Positions 27,296 through 35,329 of a stretch of DNA of 64,000 nucleotides are shown piece after piece (the first letter of the stretch is position 1; every line of letters begins with the position of its first letter). The translations under genes were made by a program, and so were the position numbers. The stretch spans positions 62,001 to 126,000 of the forward strand of contig CAWJMD010000001.1 of NCBI GenBank assembly GCA_963843835.1, given 5' to 3'. The notes under the pieces are model-generated. The model was not told where the DNA came from. It ran no database searches and was given only the letters and a program-made list of their open reading frames with translations. This stretch comes from CAWJMD01 sp963843835. GTDB lineage: Bacteria; Actinomycetota; Actinomycetes; Actinomycetales; CAWJMD01.

Positions 27296-27301
27296 TAGGA
27301 T
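27296..27301 (+). promoter_or_regulatory. -10-like element TAGGAT for a leaderless NfeD-flotillin transcript
   Basis: TAGGAT matches the actinobacterial -10 pattern and is followed by exactly 6 nt before the GTG at 27308. Transcription should start at the start codon. No Shine-Dalgarno sequence is present. Confidence 0.5.
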
Positions 27302-27307
27302 CGGCCG

Positions 27308-27817
27308 GTGACCGCCTTCCTCGTGATCGGCGCCCTGGGTGTGGTGCTGCTCGTCATCTCCCTCGTCGTGGGCGAGGTCTTCGAGGGCCTGTTCGACGCC
27401 GTGGGCGGCGACCTGATCTCCGGCGCGTCCGTCGCGGCCTTCCTCGGGACCCTCGGTTTCGTCGGCGCCCTCGTGCTCGACGCCACCGGGCGCACCGGGT
27501 GGGCGATCCTCGCCGGTCTCGCCGCCGGGGTCGGTGTCGGTGCCCTGGCGGGCTGGCTGACCGTGTCGTTGACGCGCGGAGGGGACGACTCGACCGTGCG
27601 GTCCGGCTCCCTCGTCGGCCGTGAGGCCTCCGTGGTGAGCGCGGTGCCGGCGGACGGGTACGGCGAGGTCTCGATCGTCGCCGCGGGCCACATCACGAAG
27701 CTCAACGCGCGGTCGGCCACCGCGCTCTCCGCGGGGACACCGGTGGTCATCACCGCGGTCCTCTCACCTACGTCCGTGCAGGTCGAACCGCGGACGCCGT
27801 CCAAGGGGGACACATGA
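27308..27817 (+). CDS. NfeD-like membrane protein
   Basis: This 169-residue protein has three hydrophobic helices (about residues 1-24, 42-62 and 65-88) followed by a small beta-barrel-like OB fold (SLVGREASVVSAVPADGYGEVSIVAAGHITKLNARS). This is the short NfeD layout, whose soluble domain is known to pair with SPFH/flotillin proteins. The stop overlaps the ATG of a flotillin gene (ATGA at 27814-27817), supporting that pairing. It likely helps organise membrane microdomains. It is divergent from the PBP gene, with a 252-bp gap between that contains no other gene. Confidence 0.75.
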   Translation: MTAFLVIGALGVVLLVISLVVGEVFEGLFDAVGGDLISGASVAAFLGTLGFVGALVLDATGRTGWAILAGLAAGVGVGALAGWLTVSLTRGGDDSTVRSGSLVGREASVVSAVPADGYGEVSIVAAGHITKLNARSATALSAGTPVVITAVLSPTSVQVEPRTPSKGDT

Positions 27818-29379
27818 TCGGTCCGTTCTCGTCCACGCTGGTGAGCGTCGTGGGCCTCGTCGTCCTGCTGCTGCTGGTCGCGCTCGCGATCACCCAGCGC
27901 TACAAGGTCGCCGGCCCGAACGAGGCGTTCATCGTCACCGGCCGCAAGGGCCGGGAGGTGCGCAACACCGAGACCGGTGAGGTGTCGACCGACCTGTCCG
28001 GTCAGAAGGTGGTGATGGGCGGCGGCGTCTTCGTGCTGCCGTTCGTCCAGCGCCTGCACGTGATGGAGCTGTCGAGCCGTCGCCTGTCCGTGTCCATCCG
28101 CGGCGCGGTGTCCGGCCAGGGCGTGAAGCTCAACGTCGAGGGCGTGGCCCTGGTCAAGGTCGGCGGCAACGAGGACTCCATCCGCGCTGCGGCCCAGCGG
28201 TTCCTCACCCAGCAGCACGAGATCGAGACCTTCACCCAGGAGACGCTCGCGGGGTCGCTGCGGTCGATCGTCGGCGGCCTGACGGTCGAGCAGATCATCC
28301 GCGACCGCGCGGCCTTCGCGCAGCGGGTCGCGGACGAGTCCGAGACGTCCCTGACCGGCCAGGGGCTCGTGCTCGACACGTTCCAGATCCAGGACATCAC
28401 CGACGACGGCAGCTACCTGACCGACCTCGGACGGCCGGAGTCCGCGCGCGTCCAGCAGACGGCGTCGATCGCCGAGGCCGAGGCGCGCCGTGCGGCGGAG
28501 CAGGCCCGGATCAAGGCCGAGGAGGAGATCGCCGTCGCGCAGCGCCAGCTGGCGCTCAAGCAGTCCGAGATCAAGGCCGAGACCGACGCGGCGCAGGCCC
28601 AGGCGGCGGCCGCCGGCCCGCTCGCGCAGGCCGACCGCGACCAGGCGATCCTCACCGAGCAGGAGAAGGTGGCGGTCCGGCAGGCGGCGCTGAAGGAGCG
28701 CCAGCTCGACACCGAGGTGCGCAAGCCGGCCGACGCGGCGAGGTACCAGGTCGAGCAGGAGGCGGAGGCCCGTCGCAACGCCGAGGTCTTCCAGGCGGAC
28801 GCCCGTCGGCAGGCCTCGATCGCGGCGGCGCAGGCCGAGGCGGAGAAGGCGCGGCTCACCGGTGAGGGTGACAAGTCACGGCGCACCGCGCTGGCCGAGG
28901 CCGAGGCCATCGAGGGTGCCAGGCGAGGAGAGGCCGAGAAGGCCCGCCGTGTCGCCGAGGCGGAGGCGCTGCGGGTGGAGGGTGAGTCGCAGGCGGCCGC
29001 CATCCTCGCCACCGGCCAGGCGGAGGCGGAGGCGATGGAGAAGCGCGCCGCGGCCTTCGCGAAGTACAACGAGGCCGCCGTGCTGCAGATGCTCGTCGAG
29101 GTGCTCCCGAAGGTCGCCCGCGAGCTGGCGGCGCCGATGGCGTCGATCGACAAGCTCACCGTGGTGTCGACCGACGGTGCCGGCGCGCTGCCCCAGCAGG
29201 TGACGAACAACCTCGTGCAGACCATGGAGATGCTCAAGAACACCACCGGGCTCGACCTGCAGCAGCTGGTCGCCCGGTACGCCGGGAGCCCGGACGACAC
29301 CCCCGAGGCCGGTACCGCGACCGGCGGCGGCACGAGCGGCGGAAGGGCCGGCGGGACCGGCGGGACGACCGCCGGCTGA
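27814..29379 (+). CDS. flotillin-family SPFH membrane scaffold protein
   Basis: This 521-residue protein begins with one N-terminal membrane segment (VVGLVVLLLLVALAI), followed by an SPFH domain (about 28-200: RYKVAGPNEAFIVTGRKG, MGGGVFVLPFVQRLHVMELSS, RSIVGGLTVEQIIRDR). A long Ala/Glu-rich coiled coil follows with repeated EAEARRAAEQARIKAEEE-like heptads up to about residue 410, and then a Gly/Thr-rich tail. Flotillins form oligomeric scaffolds in ordered membrane domains and affect cell-wall enzymes. Its location beside a class A PBP is consistent with that but not proof. It is coupled to the NfeD gene. Confidence 0.88.
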   Translation: MIGPFSSTLVSVVGLVVLLLLVALAITQRYKVAGPNEAFIVTGRKGREVRNTETGEVSTDLSGQKVVMGGGVFVLPFVQRLHVMELSSRRLSVSIRGAVSGQGVKLNVEGVALVKVGGNEDSIRAAAQRFLTQQHEIETFTQETLAGSLRSIVGGLTVEQIIRDRAAFAQRVADESETSLTGQGLVLDTFQIQDITDDGSYLTDLGRPESARVQQTASIAEAEARRAAEQARIKAEEEIAVAQRQLALKQSEIKAETDAAQAQAAAAGPLAQADRDQAILTEQEKVAVRQAALKERQLDTEVRKPADAARYQVEQEAEARRNAEVFQADARRQASIAAAQAEAEKARLTGEGDKSRRTALAEAEAIEGARRGEAEKARRVAEAEALRVEGESQAAAILATGQAEAEAMEKRAAAFAKYNEAAVLQMLVEVLPKVARELAAPMASIDKLTVVSTDGAGALPQQVTNNLVQTMEMLKNTTGLDLQQLVARYAGSPDDTPEAGTATGGGTSGGRAGGTGGTTAG

Positions 29380-29403
29380 CGGCCGTTCGCCCGGCCCACC
29401 CAC

Positions 29404-29420
29404 CTCCCGGACGCCGGGAG
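29404..29420 (+). terminator. hairpin after the flotillin gene
   Basis: Perfect 7-bp stem CTCCCGG/CCGGGAG with a 3-nt loop, 24 bp past the flotillin stop and directly before the PadR promoter region. It is followed by TTG rather than a U tract. Confidence 0.5.
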
Positions 29421-29484
29421 TTGCCTCCGGGTCCACCTCCACCTACTGTCGTCGCTATATCGGCTCGATACATCACTGCGATGT
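29421..29484 (+). promoter_or_regulatory. PadR-ino1 promoter and candidate operator
   Basis: TTGCCT (29421-29426) and TACTGT (29444-29449) are 17 nt apart and form a candidate promoter. Immediately downstream are two inverted repeats, TATCG-GCT-CGATA (29458-29470) and ACATC-N5-GATGT (29470-29484). The word GGCTCGAT also occurs twice, at 29462-29469 and 29488-29495. The arrangement suits autorepression by the PadR protein encoded next. Confidence 0.5.
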
Positions 29485-29532
29485 GACGGCTCGATGTGAC
29501 GAGACAGCAGTCCGAGGCGAGGAGGCGGCACC

Positions 29533-30117
29533 GTGGCACGACGTAGCGACGTCCTCACGCTGGCCGTCCTCGGTCTCCTGCACGAGAGCCCGCTGCACGG
29601 CTACGAGCTCCGCAAGCGGCTCTCGGCCACGCTCGGCATGTTCAGGGCCCTGTCGTACGGCAGCCTGTACCCCTGCCTCAAGGGGCTGCTGGCCAACGGC
29701 TGGGTCAGCGAGCAGGCGCCCACCCCGTCCGTGGCACCCGCCGTCGGCCACCCGCTGACGGGTAAGCGCGGCCGGATCGTCTACCAGCTGACCGCCGAGG
29801 GCAAGGAGCACTTCGCCCACGTCCTCGCGGAGTCCGGACCCGACACGTGGGAGGACGGCGACTTCGACGTCCGATTCGCCTTCTTCTCGCGTCTCGACGC
29901 CGACACGCGGCTTCGCATCCTCGAGGGACGGCGCACCCGGCTGCAGGAGCGGCTCGAGGGCGTCCGCCGGTCCTACGCCCGCAGCCGCGAGCGCTGGGAC
30001 GACTACACCCTCGAGCTCCAGCGTCACGGCCTGGAGTCGGCCGAGCGCGAGGTCCGTTGGCTCGACGGGCTGATCGACTCCGAACGACGGGGCTCGACAC
30101 CTCCTGAACCCCGATGA
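29533..30117 (+). CDS. PadR family transcriptional regulator
   Basis: This 194-residue regulator has the PadR N-terminal winged helix: VLTLAVLGLLHESPLHGYELRKRLSATLGMF, then LSYGSLYPCLKGL and RIVYQLTAEGKEHF. A helical C-terminal dimerisation part follows, with two long helices around residues 110-170. It is 37 bp upstream of ino1, the same pairing as Rv0047c/ino1 in Mycobacterium tuberculosis, so it is probably the local regulator of inositol synthesis. The inverted repeats upstream of its own gene are candidate binding sites. The start is GTG (ACCGTGGCACGACG) with GCGAGGAGG upstream. Confidence 0.9.
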   Translation: MARRSDVLTLAVLGLLHESPLHGYELRKRLSATLGMFRALSYGSLYPCLKGLLANGWVSEQAPTPSVAPAVGHPLTGKRGRIVYQLTAEGKEHFAHVLAESGPDTWEDGDFDVRFAFFSRLDADTRLRILEGRRTRLQERLEGVRRSYARSRERWDDYTLELQRHGLESAEREVRWLDGLIDSERRGSTPPEPR

Positions 30118-30154
30118 ACGACTCACCGAACTGCACACACCTAGGAGACTCCTG

Positions 30155-31234
30155 ATGGGATCCGTCCGCGTCGCCATCGTCGGCGTCGGTAACTGCGCCG
30201 CCTCGCTCGTGCAGGGGGTGCACTACTACGCCGACGCCGACCCCTCCGGCTCCGTACCCGGCCTGATGCACGTCGAGTTCGGTGAGTACCACGTCAAGGA
30301 CATCGAGTTCGTCGCAGCGTTCGACGTCGACGCCAAGAAGGTCGGCTTCGACCTCAGCGAGGCCATCGGGGCCAGCGAGAACAACACGATCAAGATCTGC
30401 GACGTGCCGCCACTCGGCGTCAGCGTCCAGCGTGGCCACACCCTCGACGGGCTCGGCAAGTACTACCTCGAGACCATCGAGCAGTCGGACGCAGAGCCGG
30501 TCGACGTCGTCGCCGCCCTGCGTGAGGCCCAGGCCGACGTCCTGGTCTGCTACCTGCCCGTGGGCTCCGAGGACGCGGCGAAGTTCTACGCCCAGTGCGC
30601 GATCGACGCGGGCGTCGGCTTCGTCAACGCGCTGCCGGTCTTCATCGCCGGCACGAAGGAGTGGGCTGACAAGTTCACGGCAGCCGGCCTGCCGATCGTC
30701 GGCGACGACATCAAGTCCCAGGTCGGCGCGACCATCACCCACCGCGTGATGGCCAGGCTGTTCGAGGACCGCGGCGTCGTGCTCGACCGCACGTACCAGC
30801 TGAACGTCGGCGGCAACATGGACTTCAAGAACATGCTCGAGCGCGACCGCCTCGAGTCGAAGAAGATCTCCAAGACCCAGGCCGTGACGTCGAACGTGGA
30901 CCACGACATGGGGCGCCGCAACGTGCACATCGGCCCGTCGGACTACGTGCAGTGGCTCGACGACCGCAAGTGGGCGTACGTGCGGCTCGAGGGCCGTGCG
31001 TTCGGCGACGTGCCGCTCAACCTCGAGTACAAGCTCGAGGTCTGGGACTCGCCGAACTCGGCCGGCGTGATCATCGACGCTGTGCGCGCCGCGAAGATCG
31101 CGATGGACCGCGGCGTCGGCGGCCCGCTGCTCTCGGCGTCGTCGTACTTCATGAAGTCGCCTCCGGAGCAGTTCGAGGACACGCTCGCGAAGGAGAAGGT
31201 CGAGCAGTTCATCCGCGGGGACGTCGAGCGCTGA
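30155..31234 (+). CDS. ino1: inositol-3-phosphate synthase
   Basis: This 359-residue 1L-myo-inositol-1-phosphate synthase is of the actinobacterial length class. It has the NAD site VAIVGVGNCAASLVQGVHYY, then SENNTIKICDVPPLGV, VCYLPVGSEDAAKFYA, the catalytic-region GDDIKSQVGATITHR and the conserved LNVGGNMDFKNML. It converts glucose-6-phosphate to inositol-3-phosphate, the precursor for phosphatidylinositol and mycothiol. A GGAG ribosome-binding site precedes the ATG, and a strong terminator follows. It is cotranscribed with the PadR regulator. Confidence 0.96.
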   Translation: MGSVRVAIVGVGNCAASLVQGVHYYADADPSGSVPGLMHVEFGEYHVKDIEFVAAFDVDAKKVGFDLSEAIGASENNTIKICDVPPLGVSVQRGHTLDGLGKYYLETIEQSDAEPVDVVAALREAQADVLVCYLPVGSEDAAKFYAQCAIDAGVGFVNALPVFIAGTKEWADKFTAAGLPIVGDDIKSQVGATITHRVMARLFEDRGVVLDRTYQLNVGGNMDFKNMLERDRLESKKISKTQAVTSNVDHDMGRRNVHIGPSDYVQWLDDRKWAYVRLEGRAFGDVPLNLEYKLEVWDSPNSAGVIIDAVRAAKIAMDRGVGGPLLSASSYFMKSPPEQFEDTLAKEKVEQFIRGDVER

Positions 31235-31247
31235 CGCACCCGTGACG

Positions 31248-31283
31248 ACGAGGGCCCGGTACCGCCAGGTACCGGGCCCTCGT
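31248..31283 (+). terminator. strong terminator after ino1
   Basis: A perfect 16-bp stem (ACGAGGGCCCGGTACC at 31248-31263 with its complement at 31268-31283) closes a 4-nt loop (GCCA). It starts 14 bp after the ino1 stop, the clearest intrinsic-type hairpin in the window, with only a weak T content downstream. Confidence 0.8.
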
Positions 31284-31450
31284 GCTGTCCCGTGGCGGGA
31301 TCCTGCGGCGACCGCCGCTCGGGGTGACTAGTCCTCTCGGGGGGTCCGGGTGACCCGAACGGGGGGTACCGCGTGACCCTGCGTGAGAGGACCCTCACCG
31401 TCTGGGGGACCCAGCCGGATCCACCGACCTGCAACCGAAGGGCACGGTCG

Positions 31451-32653
31451 ATGACACCCACACCCGTCACCACGCCACGACGTCGCGCCACCGTCACGCT
31501 CGTCTGCGCACCTCTCCTGCTGGCCGGCCTCGCACTCTCGGCCTCACCGGCTGCGGCCGCCTCCTCGCCCTCCGCGTCCTCCCGGTCCGCCGCGGACGTC
31601 TACCGGCACCTGCCGTCCCTGAAGGTCGACCGCCTGCCCGCAGCCATCGGAGGCGTGAAGAACCTCGATGTCGGCATCGCGGGCACGCTGGTGGCCGCGG
31701 ACAGCAGTGAGGACTCGGTCACGGTCGTGCGGCTCATCCCGGTGGGACGCCGGGTGGTCACCCGGACGCTGGCCACCCTGCCCGGAGGCAGCGCCCAGGC
31801 GGCGCAGAACGCCCGAGGCACCACCTGGGTCGTGTACGGAGCGGCCGGTGGTCCGGAGGAGGCGCCGAACCCGAACGTCCAGGGCCCGAGCGCCTGGCTC
31901 GTCGACAGCCGCGGCAGGGCGACCGAGGTGCTCGACATCGCGCAGTTCCAGGAACAGCACTCCCCGGACCCGTACGACCTCGAGGACCTGCCGGGTGACT
32001 CGAACCCCTACGACGTCGAGGTGCTCCCGGACGGCAGCGCGCTGGTCGCCGACGCGGCGGGCAACGACCTGCTGCGGGTGTGGCCCAACGGGCGCGCCGT
32101 GACCGTCGCGTGCTTCCCCGACGAGGTGGTGCCGACCGACACCGTGCCGCCGCCGGTGCTGGAGGAGACCGGTCCGCTGCCGCCGATGCTGCCCGCCGAG
32201 ACCGTGCCGACCGGTGTCGCGCTCGGCCCGGACGGGTACGCCTACGTCAGCGAGCTGAAGGGCTTCCCGTTCCCGCTGAACAAGTCGAAGGTCTGGAAGG
32301 TCGACCCCGACGCGCAGGACGCGGGCTGCAGCGGCGACCCCGGGAACCCGGTGCCACCGGGCACCATCGCGGCCTCAGGGTTCAGCGGCATCAACGACGT
32401 GACCGTCGACCGCAAGGGCGCGCTGTACGTCACCGAGCTCAGCACCGACGGGGTCTGGTCCGTGGAGCTGGGCTTCGAGGACCCCTCCGTGCTGATCGGG
32501 AAGGGCCGGGTCACGATGGTCCGCAACGGCACCTCGAGCACCGTCGGGCACACGCCGCTCACCGTGCCCGGATCGGCAGCTGTCACGTCCTCGGGTGCGG
32601 TGTACGTGTCGAACGAGCACCTCCTCGGCGCCCAGCTGACCCGGATCAGGTGA
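31451..32653 (+). CDS. ScyD/ScyE family secreted beta-propeller protein
   Basis: This 400-residue exported protein has a signal peptide with a basic start (TTPRRRATVT), a hydrophobic core (LVCAPLLLAGLALSA) and an SPAAA cleavage region. The mature part is built of NHL-like repeats: NPYDVEVLPDGSALVADAAGNDLLRVWP, PTGVALGPDGYAYVSEL, INDVTVDRKGALYVTELSTDGV and a last blade AAVTSSGAVYVSNE. The family is named after scytonemin cluster proteins, but most actinobacterial members have no known function. The ATG at 31451 has GAAGGG upstream. Longer in-frame starts only extend the leader. Confidence 0.8.
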   Translation: MTPTPVTTPRRRATVTLVCAPLLLAGLALSASPAAAASSPSASSRSAADVYRHLPSLKVDRLPAAIGGVKNLDVGIAGTLVAADSSEDSVTVVRLIPVGRRVVTRTLATLPGGSAQAAQNARGTTWVVYGAAGGPEEAPNPNVQGPSAWLVDSRGRATEVLDIAQFQEQHSPDPYDLEDLPGDSNPYDVEVLPDGSALVADAAGNDLLRVWPNGRAVTVACFPDEVVPTDTVPPPVLEETGPLPPMLPAETVPTGVALGPDGYAYVSELKGFPFPLNKSKVWKVDPDAQDAGCSGDPGNPVPPGTIAASGFSGINDVTVDRKGALYVTELSTDGVWSVELGFEDPSVLIGKGRVTMVRNGTSSTVGHTPLTVPGSAAVTSSGAVYVSNEHLLGAQLTRIR

Positions 32654-32722
32654 GCACCCGGACACCTGCGCGCCGGCGCGCCCGCGCCGGGCCGACGACC
32701 TCGGACGAGCCTCGCCCGCACC

Positions 32723-32728
32723 TACGCT
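32723..32728 (+). promoter_or_regulatory. -10-like element TACGCT for a leaderless MFS transcript
   Basis: TACGCT is followed by 6 nt and then the GTG at 32735, placing transcription start at the start codon. Confidence 0.4.
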
Positions 32729-32734
32729 GGCGCG

Positions 32735-34039
32735 GTGAGCACCTGGGCCGATCTGCGCGGCGTGCTCGCGGAGCGCGACTACCGCCGGCTGCTGGCGACC
32801 CGGCTGACGTCCCAGGCCGGGGACGGCGTGTTCCAGGTCGGTCTCGCCGGGCTGTTCTTCTTCTCGCCCGAGCGGGCGACGACGACGACGGCGGTCGCCT
32901 GGATGCTCTCCGCGGCGCTCCTGCCGTACACGCTGATCGGTCCGTTCGCCGGGGTGCTGCTCGACCGGTGGCCCCGGCGCCAGGTGCTGCTGGTGGCGAA
33001 CCTCGTGCGGGCGCTGCTGGTGTGCTTCGCCTCCGCGCTCGTGGCGGTCGGCGGAGCGGGCGTCTGGGTCTACGTGGTCGCGCTCGCGTGCCTGAGCGTG
33101 AACCGGTTCTTCCTCGCCGGGCTGGCCGCGTCCCTGCCGCACGTGGTCGCCCGGCACCGCCTGGTGATGGCCAACTCCATCACCCCCACCGCCGGGACGG
33201 TGGCCACGATCGTGGGGGCGGCCGCCGCCGTGGTGCTGCGCACGTCGCTGGGCGCCGGGGACGGAACCGACGCGGTGGTGCTGCTGTGCGGCGCGGCCGC
33301 GTACGTGTCGTCGTCCGGGGTGGTGGCGCTCCTCGGCCGGCAGCGGCTAGGACCCACCGGGCGGGCGGTCGGGGTCCCCGTCTGGCAGCAGCTGGCTTCG
33401 GTGGTCGCCGGGATGGTCGCGGGCGGGAGGCACGTGCGCGAGCGCCGTGAGCCGCTGCAGGCTCTCGCGGTCCTCGGAGCCCTGCGCCTTGGTTTCGGGC
33501 TGTTCACGATCGCGGTGATCCTGCTGTGCCGCAACGCGTTGGTGCCCGCCGGCGACCCCACCCCCGGCGACACCGGCCTGGCGCTGGTCGCCGGCGTCCT
33601 GGCCGTCGCCGGTGTCGGCGCGGGCCTCGCGGCGGTCCTGACCCCCGTCGCCGTCCCGCGGACGGGCACGACCGCCTGGATCGTCGGCTGGCTGCTGGCG
33701 GCTGGCGCCGCGCTGTCGCTGTGGTCGGTGGGGGTCACCCTGACCAGTCTCTACGTGGGGGCCGCCGTCCTTGGCCTCGCGGCGCAGTCCGTCAAGATCA
33801 GCGTCGACTCGATCCTGCAGACCACCGTGGACGACCGGTACCTCGGACGCGTCTTCTCCTTCTACGACGTCGTGTTCAACGCCGCGGCCATCGTGGCGGG
33901 ACTGGTGTCCGTGCTGGTCCTGCCCGACGACGGCCAGTCCGCACCCGCCTACGCCGGGGTCGCGCTGCTCTACGCCGTCACCGCCGCGACGTACCTGGCG
34001 CGCACGCGTCGGGCATATCGTCCGGTCACCGACGGTTGA
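32735..34039 (+). CDS. MFS transporter
   Basis: This 434-residue major facilitator has about twelve transmembrane helices. The N-terminal RDYRRLLATRLTSQAGDGVFQVGLAGLFFF is typical of the DHA3/enterobactin-exporter-like (MFS_3) group. The loop 2-3 motif appears as GVLLDRWPRRQVLL. A proline and acidic signature VDSILQTTVDDRYLGRVFSFYDVVFN marks the C-terminal half. It probably exports a small molecule, and the substrate is unknown. It starts 81 bp after the ScyD-like gene and ends 27 bp before the CFA synthase gene. Confidence 0.9.
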   Translation: MSTWADLRGVLAERDYRRLLATRLTSQAGDGVFQVGLAGLFFFSPERATTTTAVAWMLSAALLPYTLIGPFAGVLLDRWPRRQVLLVANLVRALLVCFASALVAVGGAGVWVYVVALACLSVNRFFLAGLAASLPHVVARHRLVMANSITPTAGTVATIVGAAAAVVLRTSLGAGDGTDAVVLLCGAAAYVSSSGVVALLGRQRLGPTGRAVGVPVWQQLASVVAGMVAGGRHVRERREPLQALAVLGALRLGFGLFTIAVILLCRNALVPAGDPTPGDTGLALVAGVLAVAGVGAGLAAVLTPVAVPRTGTTAWIVGWLLAAGAALSLWSVGVTLTSLYVGAAVLGLAAQSVKISVDSILQTTVDDRYLGRVFSFYDVVFNAAAIVAGLVSVLVLPDDGQSAPAYAGVALLYAVTAATYLARTRRAYRPVTDG

Positions 34040-34066
34040 CGCAGGCGAGCCGTGAAGGGAGGTCCG

Positions 34067-35329
34067 ATGGCCATCGCCGAGGTCGTCCAGGAGCTGACCC
34101 GCGGTGACGTGCCGGTCCGCGTCACCGCCTTCGACGGCAGCGCGACAGGGCGGGGCCCGGTCGAGATCCGCATCGCCAGCCCCCGCGGCCTCGCCCACAT
34201 GCTGCGGGCCCCCGGCCAGCTCGGCCTGGTGAGGGCCTACACCGACGGGGACGTCGAGATCAGCGGCGTGCACCCCGGTGACCCCTATGAGGCGCTCAAG
34301 CTGCTGCAGCAGTGGAAGCTTCGCGCCCCGAGCCCGCAGAGGGCGGCGGCGCTGCTGAGCACCCTGCGGACCATGGGCCTGCCGCGGGACCTCGCCGCGG
34401 CCGGGCCCCCGCCGGTGGAGGCGCCACCGAGGTGGCGACGCTCCCTGGTCCACCACACCCCCGGCACCGACGCGCTCAGCGTGCGCCACCACTACGACGT
34501 CTCCAACCGCTTCTACGAGCTCGTGCTCGGCGAGTCGATGACCTACTCCTGCGCCGTCTTCGAGAACCCGGACACCGCTCTGGCCGCCGCGCAGGAGGCC
34601 AAGCACGACCTGGTCGCCCGCAAGCTGGGCCTGCGACCCGGGATGCGTCTGCTCGACGTCGGCTGCGGATGGGGCGGGATGGTGCGGCACGCCGCGCGGC
34701 ACTACGGGGTGACGGCCGTCGGCATCACCCTGTCGCCGCAGCAGGCGGCATGGGCCCGGGGGGCGGTCTCGGCGGAAGGCCTGTCCGACCAGGTGGAGAT
34801 CGTGGAGACCGACTACCGGACCGCCCCGGGGGGCCCGTACGACGCCATCAGCTCCATCGGCATGGTCGAGCACGTCGGCATCCGCCGCTACCCCCGCTAC
34901 TTCGCCACCCTGCACGGTCTGCTGGTGCCGGGCGGGCGGCTGCTGAACCACGGGATCACCCGTGCCGACTCGCGGGCCTCCGCCTTCCCCGGCGCCTTCG
35001 TCGACCGCTACGTCTTCCCGGACGGCGAGCTGCCCTCCCTCGGGCGGATCGTCGCCGCCACGCACGACGCCGGGCTGGAGGTCCGGCACAGCGAGACCCT
35101 GCGCGAGCACTACGCGCTGACGCTCACGGCCTGGACGGCCAACCTCGTCCGGCACTGGGACGAGGCGGTCGCCGAGGTCGGCCAGGCCCGCGCCCGGGTC
35201 TGGGGCCTCTACATGGCCGGCTCCCGGATGTCGTTCGAGGAGGGGTCGCTCCAGGTGCACCAGGTGCTGTCCGTCCGGGGCGACGCCGAGGGCGGGTCCC
35301 GCCTGCCGCTGCGGCCGGACTGGACCTAG
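34067..35329 (+). CDS. cyclopropane-fatty-acyl-phospholipid synthase family methyltransferase
   Basis: This 420-residue S-adenosylmethionine-dependent enzyme has an N-terminal domain (about 1-130), then HHYDVSNRFYELVLGESMTYSCAVF, the SAM motif LLDVGCGWGGM, GITLSPQQAAWA and a catalytic-region SIGMVEHVG. The C-terminal half includes YVFPDGELPSL and TLREHYALTLTAWTANL, typical of CFA synthases. It methylates or cyclopropanates unsaturated acyl chains in membrane lipids. GGGAGG precedes the ATG at 34067. Its TAG stop shares a CTAG tetramer with the convergent CCA gene. Confidence 0.9.
   Translation: MAIAEVVQELTRGDVPVRVTAFDGSATGRGPVEIRIASPRGLAHMLRAPGQLGLVRAYTDGDVEISGVHPGDPYEALKLLQQWKLRAPSPQRAAALLSTLRTMGLPRDLAAAGPPPVEAPPRWRRSLVHHTPGTDALSVRHHYDVSNRFYELVLGESMTYSCAVFENPDTALAAAQEAKHDLVARKLGLRPGMRLLDVGCGWGGMVRHAARHYGVTAVGITLSPQQAAWARGAVSAEGLSDQVEIVETDYRTAPGGPYDAISSIGMVEHVGIRRYPRYFATLHGLLVPGGRLLNHGITRADSRASAFPGAFVDRYVFPDGELPSLGRIVAATHDAGLEVRHSETLREHYALTLTAWTANLVRHWDEAVAEVGQARARVWGLYMAGSRMSFEEGSLQVHQVLSVRGDAEGGSRLPLRPDWT

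Noticed and set aside
31324..31420. Palindromic CCGGGTGACCCG before the ScyD-like gene as an operator
   Set aside because: Short GC palindromes of this kind are frequent by chance at this composition and nothing else supports regulation.
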